Assembly (NCBI GenBank): GCA_905221605.1
Contig: CAJNDS010002152.1
Span: 622,001 to 633,930 of the forward strand
Length of the DNA stretch: 11,930 bases
Direction of reading: 5' to 3'
From: Symbiodinium natans
Taxonomy: Eukaryota > Sar > Dinophyceae > Suessiales > Symbiodiniaceae
Part shown: in pieces, positions 8,701 through 11,930 of the stretch
How positions within the stretch are numbered: position 1 is the stretch's first letter
Layout of the letters: each line of letters opens with the position of its first letter
The notes under the pieces: model-generated
What the model was told of the DNA's origin: nothing
Seen by the model: the letters and a program-made list of their open reading frames with translations, nothing else
Databases searched by the model: none
Program-made: the position numbers and the translations under genes

Positions 8701-11314
8701 AACCCCTAAGCCCCTAAACCCCTAAATCCCTAAACCCTAAACCCATCTAAACCCTAAACCCAAAACCCCTAAACCCCTAAACCCCTAAACCCTAAACCCA
8801 TCTAAAGCCGTCTAAACCCTAAACCTTATCTGCGAAGACTCAGGTGCCTGGCCCTGGCTCCGCCCGAGCCCCCTGGCTTCCCCGAGGCGCACCTCGCAGG
8901 CCTCCGGGCGGCCCAGCCGCAGCCCTGAGAGATGAACGCTTGGAGATGGGTGTGTCTTGAAAATGGGGTGTCATCCCGGGGGCTTAGGGTTTAGGGTTTA
9001 GGGTTTAGGGTTTAGGGTTTAGGGTTTACCCCCGAAAAAGGGTACCCCTATGCCAGTTGTCGTGCACCTGTCACAATGTTTCAGATTGAGGTGCTTGATC
9101 TTTGCACTGGCAGCGGCATTGCTGCACTACACGCCTTGCGGTGTGGTGCGCAGGAGGTGACGTCGGACAAGACTTGAGTTACTGCTTTTTTGTTGTGTGT
9201 GAAAGGCGTGCTCCCACAATGAACTGTTGCTCCCACGGACTCCCACAACGAAGGATGTCGTTAGGGCAAGGACTTCTTGCAAAGGCGTTCCGCTGAATTT
9301 TTCCGTGCATTTGATCCAGAGGTGGTCGCCGTGGATATCAGCCCGCGGGCAGCAGAGATCGCAAAGGCTTCGACCTTGGTCTGGGAACCTTCGGAAGCTT
9401 CTCCAACTTTGTCCCGAAGTCGCAGCTGCTCCGGATATTCGCTTGCTAAGCAGCCTTGCCTAAATCTCAACCTTCGAGGCTTTGTGTTAATCCGCAACAC
9501 TGACGAGGTGAACGGCTTCATCAATGGCCTGGATTCCAAGCTGACCATACATCAAGGAGACCTCTTCGAAGCTTGGACTTTCAACTGCACAGCTCGATGC
9601 CTCGATGCAAGCCGGAGTGTGTGTGTGTGTGTGTGTGTGTGTGCAAGAGAGAGCGTGCGAGTGCGAATGGAAAAAAGAGGCTGACATGAGATCTACTCGA
9701 AACTAGCTGTCGTTTAATTATACACACACACAAAGACACACACACACACATGCGCACTCTCTTTCGTCCCCATTCAAGAACCAGTGAACAAACTTTGGGC
9801 CATGATGGTAGCTACCCGGCCATGCGTCCCCCCCAAACTGCACACTGGCTGAGCTTTTCGGGGCTCCGAGCAGTCCCCTCCTAAAAGAGTCGTGAGTCTT
9901 TGTTTTTCAAAGCCTCTTGGGACGAACTCGCAAAGAGTGGGATGGCCACGGTGTCGCACAGCTCAAACCTAAGGAAGGCATCGGCGAGGTGCATGGGGTC
10001 TTCGACTTGATGGCTCCTTTGAGAGATCAAGGGTTAGGGTTTAGGGTTTAGGGTTTAGGGTTTAGGGTTTAGGGTTTAGGGTGTCGGGTTTACGTTTTGG
10101 GGCTTGGGGCTTAGGGCTGAGGGCTTATAGGGCTTTCAGTTTAGGGGTTTAGGAGGCAGGGAGTGAAGTCTTTATCTTGCTCTGGGCCGTGGCCGAACGG
10201 CTCAGGTAGCGAACCCGCCCTTTGTTGCGGTGCCTGCCTCGGCAAGCGCTTCGCTCTACGTGGATGGAGGTGGGCTGCATGAGGTCGCGCAAGGAGACAT
10301 AGCAGCTGCCAATCCTCGCAGAGACTTGAATTGAACATCGCTGGTTCATCTCACTACTGTATATGTGACGGTTGATTTTTTCGAATGTTGCACACATGAT
10401 GACTGAAGCTACAAACACTCCGCTTCGGGGCGTGTACTCCGATCTATTTGTTGGTGAGACCAGCTCGATTAGGAGGAAAACTGCACCCAAGCCTGTGAAG
10501 ACGGTCCGGGCACACAACCCGAAAAGTCCCTTAAAAGGTCTTGCCAAGGGCGTCACGAGAGGTTTCTAGGGATTTCAAGGGAGGGGGGTCGCTAGCGTGA
10601 AATCGGGGTTCTGCGACTTGCTATGCCCCTTAATTAGCGCAATCTCCCAGAGGCAGCGATGGCCTGGCCGTGACCCGGCGCCTTGTCGCCGGTGCCTGCG
10701 AGCGCCTGGAAAAAGCGAGTAGGGGAACGCTGGCCCGGAGCCCCAGAGTTGCCAGGCTGTGCAGGTTGTGCACATTGTGATAAAGTGATCACAAGTTGTT
10801 ATCTCTGGTTTGTTCTGATGAGGATGATGATGATGATGATGATGATCATAGCTATGAAGACTATTGCTGCGTTTTTGACCTGAGGTTATGATCGGAGAGT
10901 TTCCGAACTTGGCCGCTGAGGAGCCTCGATGCAAACCGCTCGCACTGCTGTGATTCTTGACCCACACTGTCCGGCTCAACCTACCAGGATGGGCTATCAG
11001 ACCCTATAATCCCTCAAACGGCCCTTTATAGGGTTCATTCTGGGGATTTTAAGGCCTAATAGCCCATCCTGGTATGTCATCTGGCTAAGGCCTTTCCTTC
11101 TTGGCTTCCAAATCGGCCTGGCTGGCGGCACGCGGCCTTCTTTGCAGAGGCAGCCAGCAGGTGAGGTCCTACATGGTCCCACATTGACACCCGCAAAGGA
11201 GCATCGCCAAAGTGCTGCAGCCTATGCAGCCGAGCGTGCCAGGCTGGAGAGTACAAATACTAACAACCACATGATGACAAGCCTAATGGTACAGACGAGC
11301 AATAATCAGCATCG

Positions 11315-11346
<32 letters not shown>

Positions 11347-11834
11347 TCCATCATCTCCATCATCATCATCATCATCAGCATCATCATCATCATCATCATC
11401 ATCATCATAAACACAACAAAATTGCCTTGCGCCTGTGATGCTGGAATCTTGCGCTGGTTTCCTCAAGGCCACCTGCAGCAGAGCCTGAGTGGCACAACTC
11501 GCTGCGCGCCGCGGGCGTGCAGGATCATGTTTTGTTCAGGTTTGAGGATGTTTTATGGGTTTTGCGGGTTATGGGGGCTTTGTGAACCCTACAATCTTGC
11601 AATGAAGGACATGATATCTGCGCTGGTCGTCTGCTCCTTCGATGGGCCCAGGCTTCGATACACAATGCAAAAAAAGGTGTGCGCAGGTCGGTAGTGTAAA
11701 AAATGTCTGCGCAGGTCGGTGATTGTCCGAAGGCGTTCAAAGAGCGGTTCATCAGACATCTGACAGGTCTGTGTCGGCTGCCTGGGACTGCTTTACCTGG
11801 CCGGCGAGAGATTCCGACCAATCCTGGTGCCTGA
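5591..11834 (+). CDS. TPR-methyltransferase gene in many small exons (gene 2, whole span)
   Basis: Joining frame-compatible exon pieces gives N-terminal TPR-like helices followed by a class I SAM-dependent methyltransferase. Landmarks appear in order along one strand: VDALIDVGLLE; LYPFRG and LAILTDWPS; VMAIGTDSLEL; motif I VLDLCTGSG (SAM-binding Gly loop); AVDISP (acidic residue for the SAM ribose); GDLFE; FDLM then VANPPF (catalytic NPPF); LYVDGG; SDGLAVTRRLV; GEFPNL. NPPF/Y enzymes methylate planar nitrogens (glutamine amide, adenine, guanine). The TPR part could recruit a substrate protein; the substrate cannot be told from sequence. Two exons are still missing (between 7307-7862 and 7897-8019) and the 3' end is uncertain. 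Many introns start with GC. The start ATG 5591 (GCCATGG) is the first in frame after a stop. Identification of the domain is strong; exact borders are inferred. Confidence 0.85.
5749..6342 (+). other. Intron 1 of gene 2, ends in a CCCTAAA array
   Basis: This is a GT-AG intron of 594 nt. The 3' part is filled by C-rich telomere-like repeats which, being pyrimidine-rich, may double as the polypyrimidine tract before the ctcag acceptor. Confidence 0.7.
6165..6336 (-). repeat. CCCTAAA array (telomere-like, C-rich strand)
   Basis: Degenerate units (CCCGAAA, CCCTAAT) lead into about twelve perfect CCCTAAA heptamers from about 6248 to 6334. Only six bases separate the array from the exon 2 acceptor. 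Confidence 0.95.
6343..6427 (+). CDS. Gene 2 exon 2: second TPR
   Basis: After aaactcag the exon encodes NLGFALRSLGDVGPAAAAWR then RALRSEAE, a second TPR with the NLG..L..LGD signature. It ends at GAG before GTGCCC (phase 0); a second GT eight bases later would keep VPW but break the phase to exon 3. The exon is very GC-rich (alanine codons GCG/GCC). It is bracketed by a CCCTAAA array 6 bases upstream and a TTTAGGG array about 15 bases downstream. Confidence 0.8.
6442..6481 (+). repeat. TTTAGGG array (G-rich strand) at start of intron 2
   Basis: Five perfect TTTAGGG heptamers begin about 15 bases after the exon 2 donor. The orientation is opposite to the array before exon 2. Confidence 0.95.
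6853..6928 (+). CDS. Gene 2 exon 3: TPR-like helical repeat
   Basis: The exon lies between gccgcaag and a strong GTGAGA donor (phase 0 in, phase 1 out). It encodes ALAQLAGALRRLGAYDIDLQ then GLVAAG, matching the L.GALRRLG.Y TPR helix pattern. Joined to exon 2, the repeat spacing is 31 residues rather than the usual 34, so either one border is slightly off or the repeat is degenerate. The - strand frame over the same bases is rejected as a shadow. Confidence 0.6.
6995..7042. repeat. TTCTTGGG octamer minisatellite
   Basis: About six tandem copies of TTCTTGGG lie inside the intron between exons 3 and 4. This is the source of the repetitive GSWVLGFL/RTQEPKNP-type translations seen on both strands here. 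Confidence 0.9.
7260..7307 (+). CDS. Gene 2 exon 4: helical linker
   Basis: After acgtggcag the two bases GT complete a Gly codon from exon 3 and the frame reads LLPAWELHRLRLKQL. It ends before GTTTAG (phase 1). It continues the helical region between the TPRs and the methyltransferase. Confidence 0.5.
7518..7540 (+). CDS. Possible missing exon of gene 2
   Basis: After ccaaaag a phase-1 frame reads FLLTGWN and could end before GAGGGT (a GA-type donor, phase 0), which would link exon 4 to the exon at 7862. The acceptor lacks the usual following G and the donor is non-canonical, so this is only a candidate for the gap in the model. Confidence 0.15.
7862..7897 (+). CDS. Gene 2 exon: VDALIDVGLLED, region before the SAM domain
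   Basis: After cacaacacag the phase-0 frame reads VDALIDVGLLED, resembling the LxxLIxAGLLE helix-turn region that precedes the catalytic domain in bacterial methyltransferases of this type. The donor is uncertain: a GC donor (AG|GCTTGT) at about 7899-7900, a GA donor after GLLE, or further downstream. The exon linking it to 8019 was not resolved. Confidence 0.5.
8019..8034 (+). CDS. Gene 2 microexon of 16 nt: LYPFR
   Basis: After ggcttgcag the bases encode LYPFR plus the first base of a Gly codon, then GTCACC follows. Joined to the next exon it gives LYPFRG-LAILTDWPS, which fits the conserved xLYPFxGLLxATDW segment before motif I. The length is extreme for an exon, but both borders and the phase agree. 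Confidence 0.5.
8108..8166 (+). CDS. Gene 2 exon: GLAILTDWPS to GNEP
   Basis: The exon begins after gagcggag with GC (completing Gly) and reads LAILTDWPSVTLGPPGNEP, ending before GTCAGC (phase 0). TDWPS and the following loop lead directly into VMAIGTDS of the next exon. An earlier donor after DWPS (GTGACA, 8137) is also in phase. Confidence 0.6.
8247..8290 (+). CDS. Gene 2 exon: VMAIGTDSLEL
   Basis: After actcaag the phase-0 frame encodes VMAIGTDSLELQDA, corresponding to the VMYIGPDSxxL segment that precedes motif I in related enzymes. It ends before GTGTAA in phase 2, leaving CA, which the first base of the next exon completes to Gln. The preceding intron is 80 nt. Confidence 0.65.
8338..8829 (-). 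repeat. Degenerate CCCTAAA repeat block
   Basis: About 490 bases dominated by C-rich telomere-like units with many length variants (CCCTAAG, CCCCTAAA, CCCATCTAAA), unlike the perfect heptamers at 6248-6334. The degeneration suggests an older insertion. Confidence 0.85.
8393..8695. repeat. Tandem duplication of a unit of about 150-160 bp
   Basis: Two copies share, in order, CCCTAGACATCATCTTTGAA, an ACTCAGGTGC box, ATCCTTAA, CACCCCTAACCA, a palindromic ACCTGAGAAGACTCAGGT and ACTTGTATAAACCCT. The offset is 152 bases for the first box (8410 to 8562) and 161 for the palindrome (8475 to 8636), so the copies differ by small indels. Confidence 0.85.
8844..8886 (+). CDS. Gene 2 exon: CLALAPPEPPGFPE before motif I
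   Basis: The first base completes the Gln codon, then CLALAPPEPPGFPE follows and ends at GAG before GCGCAC (a GC-type donor, phase 0). This joins to IEVLDLCTGSG in the next exon, giving the expected helix, Pro/Gly loop and beta-1 strand order. Longer versions (to an in-frame TGA at 8926-8928) are possible. The exon is very GC-rich and lies between a CCCTAAA block and a TTTAGGG array. Confidence 0.55.
8984..9028 (+). repeat. TTTAGGG array in the intron after 8886
   Basis: About six perfect TTTAGGG heptamers lie in the 198-nt intron (8887-9084), opposite in orientation to the C-rich block before the exon. Confidence 0.95.
9085..9156 (+). CDS. Gene 2 exon: SAM-binding motif I
   Basis: After tgtttcag the phase-0 frame encodes VLDLCTGSGIAALHAL and RCGAQE. 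VLDLxTGSG is the glycine-rich SAM-binding loop of class I methyltransferases. It ends at GAG before GTGACG. Confidence 0.85.
9322..9366 (+). CDS. Gene 2 exon: beta-2 acidic motif
   Basis: This 45-nt phase-0 exon encodes VVAVDISPRAAEIAK. The Asp at the end of beta-2 normally binds the SAM ribose. It ends at AAG before GCTTCG, a GC-type donor. The unspliced continuation (ASTLVWEPSEA) does not fit the fold, whereas the jump to 9508 does. Confidence 0.85.
9508..9570 (+). CDS. Gene 2 exon: NGL...GDLFE motif
   Basis: The phase-0 exon after tgacgag reads VNGFINGLDSKLTIHQG then DLFE, matching the xNxxLNGLxxxVxxxxGDLFE segment (beta-3 and motif III). It ends at GAA before GCTTGG (a GC-type donor). 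The 141-nt intron before it has GC-AG ends. Confidence 0.85.
9617..9643 (+). repeat. (GT)13 microsatellite in intron
   Basis: An uninterrupted GT tract lies in the 418-nt intron 9571-9988, followed by GAGA-rich sequence. Confidence 0.97.
9722..9750 (+). repeat. (CA)n microsatellite, complementary to the GT tract
   Basis: Two CA runs separated by AAG lie about 80 bases after the GT tract in the same intron. The flanks (CAAGAGAGAGCGTGCG before, GCGCACTCTCTTTCG after) are partly complementary as well, extending the potential stem. Confidence 0.95.
9989..10012 (+). CDS. Gene 2 microexon of 24 nt: VHGVFDLM
   Basis: After atcggcgag the phase-0 frame encodes VHGVFDLM, the FDLxxxNPP beta-4 strand. 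It is followed by GCTCCT (a GC-type donor). Joined on both sides it reads GDLFE-VHGVFDLM-VANPPF, the expected spacing. Confidence 0.7.
10026..10083 (+). repeat. TTTAGGG array in the intron before the NPPF exon
   Basis: About seven perfect TTTAGGG heptamers begin 14 bases after the VHGVFDLM exon and decay into TTTACGTTTTGGGGCTTGGGG-like variants. No facing C-rich array was seen nearby. Confidence 0.95.
10206..10269 (+). CDS. Gene 2 exon: catalytic NPPF motif
   Basis: After ggctcag the frame reads VANPPFVAVPASASASLY then VDG. NPPF is motif IV and holds the methyl-acceptor nitrogen in HemK/PrmC/RsmC-like enzymes. The donor GTGGGC in phase 1 joins a Gly codon to the next exon and creates YVDGGSDGLAV, as expected for the family. 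Reading through instead gives GLHE and then a stop at about 10333. The ASASAS stretch is low complexity. Confidence 0.85.
10372..10556 (-). CDS. Possible intronic - strand ORF with a hydrophobic segment
   Basis: A - strand frame starting at 10556 contains GLFGLCARTVFTGLGAVFLL, a potential membrane helix, and SGVFVASVIMCATFEKINRH. It lies inside an intron of gene 2 and its frame continues antisense across the NPPF exon to 10149. Codon use is unremarkable and no family is recognised. It may be chance. Confidence 0.15.
10653..10732 (+). CDS. Gene 2 exon: SDGLAVTRRLV helix
   Basis: After cccagag, GC completes Gly and the frame reads SDGLAVTRRLVAGACERL then EKASRGTL. DGLAVTRRxVxGAxxxL followed by a G-T-L strand matches the helix and strand after the NPPF loop in related methyltransferases. 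It most likely ends at CTG before GCCCGG (a GC donor, phase 0), giving RGTL-VMIGEFPN. An earlier GC donor, GCGAGT at 10715, is also in phase. Confidence 0.8.
10821..10848 (+). repeat. (GAT)n microsatellite in intron
   Basis: About nine GAT units lie in the intron 10733-10884, just upstream of the GEFPN exon. Confidence 0.95.
10885..10920 (+). CDS. Gene 2 exon: VMIGEFPNL
   Basis: After gacctgag the phase-0 frame encodes VMIGEFPNLAAE, equivalent to the LVxxGExPN strand and loop of the family. Its 3' border is ambiguous because GAGCCT occurs both after it (10921) and at the proposed next exon (11481-11486). A GA-type donor (GAG|GAGCCT) is one solution; a GC donor after PNL is another. Confidence 0.65.
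10984..11072. mobile_element. MITE-like element with TA target duplication
   Basis: A perfect 14-bp terminal inverted repeat (CCAGGATGGGCTAT at 10984-10997, complement at 11059-11072) is flanked by TA on both sides (10982-10983 and 11073-11074). The inverted repeat continues inward imperfectly to about 30 bp (an ATCCC/GGGAT box and an ACCCTATA/TATAGGGT pair). The 89-bp element has no coding capacity. TA duplication and short terminal repeats are typical of non-autonomous Tc1/mariner-type elements. It lies in an intron of gene 2. Confidence 0.7.
11311..11408 (+). repeat. (ATC)n / CAT microsatellite
   Basis: About 30 CAT/ATC units are interrupted by CTC and CAG. The tract lies in the intron after the GEFPN exon and is the reverse complement of the (GAT)n tract before that exon. 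Poly-His and poly-Asp frames here are artefacts of the repeat. Confidence 0.97.
11484..11539 (+). CDS. Gene 2 exon: PEWHNSLRAAGVQDHVLF
   Basis: The frame reads PEWHNSLRAAGVQDHVLF, a natural W..LRAAG helix and strand in the C-terminal part of the methyltransferase fold. It ends before GTTTGAGG in phase 2. The 5' border is either cagcagag at 11483 (phase 0) or tcctcaag at 11467 (phase 2, adding PPAAE). Confidence 0.55.
11652..11676 (+). CDS. Possible gene 2 microexon: LRYTMQKK
   Basis: After ggcccag the first base completes Arg (AG|G) and the frame reads LRYTMQKK, ending before GTGTGC in phase 0. The phase matches its neighbours, but the piece is short and has no motif. Confidence 0.25.
11715..11834 (+). 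CDS. Possible last gene 2 exon, ends in TGA
   Basis: After tgcgcag the phase-0 frame reads VGDCPKAFKERFIRHLTG and stays open to a TGA at 11832-11834. FKERFIRHL is helical and plausible as a C-terminal helix. The intron implied before it is only 38 nt, and the acceptor lies in a 12-bp direct repeat (11681-11692 and 11709-11720), so this assignment is weak. A GTCTGT donor at 11767 could continue the gene outside the window. Confidence 0.3.
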   Translation, partial: VGDCPKAFKERFIRHLTGLCRLPGTALPGRREIPTNPGA

Positions 11835-11875
11835 CCCGCAGAGTGTACGGAAGTACGCAGTTCATCATATTCATG

Positions 11876-11907
11876 ACCCTAAACTGCCCTAAACCCTAAA
11901 CCCTAGG
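11876..11907 (-). repeat. CCCTAAA units near the window end
   Basis: Three to four CCCTAAA-type units precede a C homopolymer-rich end. They may belong to a further intron or to the downstream spacer. Confidence 0.85.
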
Positions 11908-11930
11908 CCCGCCTCCCCCCCTCCCCCCCC

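Larger units (their letters stand above)
8291..8843 (+). other. Intron with CCCTAAA-like repeats and a duplicated unit
   Basis: This is a 553-nt GT-AG intron. From 8338 it consists of variant CCCTAAA units (CCCTATAAA, CCCCTAAA, CCCATCTAAA) and two copies of a longer unit (see the separate repeat entry). It ends in gaagactcag before the next exon. Confidence 0.65.

Noticed and set aside
9277-9684. A single continuous 135-aa CDS on the + strand
   Set aside because: It contains two true exons (9322-9366 and 9508-9570), but the sequence between them does not fit the methyltransferase fold and the end is translated GT microsatellite; a GC-AG intron explains it better.
11260-11472. Poly-His (+) and poly-Asp (-) open frames
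   Set aside because: They are translations of the (ATC)n microsatellite; the flanks show no coding character and the tract lies in an intron of gene 2.

Overview
The window looks like nuclear DNA of a dinoflagellate, most likely of the Symbiodiniaceae type. The evidence is plant/alga-type telomeric repeats (TTTAGGG) scattered through introns and spacers, GC-rich exons of only about 16-160 nt, many introns that appear to start with GC (one possibly GA) as well as GT, acceptors nearly always reading AG|G, and a likely spliced-leader acceptor just upstream of a start codon. No bacterial-type operon, rRNA, tRNA or CRISPR array was seen. Long open frames are misleading here: most are shadows, and the real coding signal sits in short frame-compatible exon pieces. 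All exon borders below were read by eye and would need a transcript to fix.

Layout. 1-420: telomere-like start and unassigned sequence. 423-483: an alanine/glutamate-rich exon-like piece followed by a TTTAGGG array. 580-2300: non-coding, built largely from degenerate copies of one repeat family plus homopolymer and TA tracts. About 2301-4030: exon pieces on the + strand that join into a coiled-coil protein with a Gly/Met/Pro/Tyr-rich tail ending at a TGA (gene 1, not recognised). 3991-4281 on the - strand carries a convincing competing open frame. 4281-5560: mostly spacer, with one small ORF.

From 5567 to nearly the end of the window runs one + strand gene (gene 2) cut by at least 16 introns. 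It encodes N-terminal TPR-type helices joined to a class I S-adenosylmethionine-dependent methyltransferase. The visible landmarks come in the correct order: a pre-motif region (LYPFRG, LAILTDWPS, VMAIGTDSLEL), motif I VLDLCTGSG, AVDISP, GDLFE, catalytic NPPF, YVDGG/SDGLAVTRR, and GEFPN. The NPPF motif is typical of enzymes methylating planar amide or ring nitrogens (HemK/PrmC, RsmC and MTS-domain families).

The most striking structure is in the introns of gene 2. Complementary simple repeats repeatedly face each other: (CCCTAAA)n / (TTTAGGG)n flank the exons at 6343-6427 and 8844-8886, (GAT)n / (ATC)n flank the exon at 10885-10920, and (GT)n / (CA)n lie inside one intron. A pre-mRNA could fold on these and loop out exons or bring splice sites together. 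A small TA-flanked terminal-inverted-repeat element sits in another intron.
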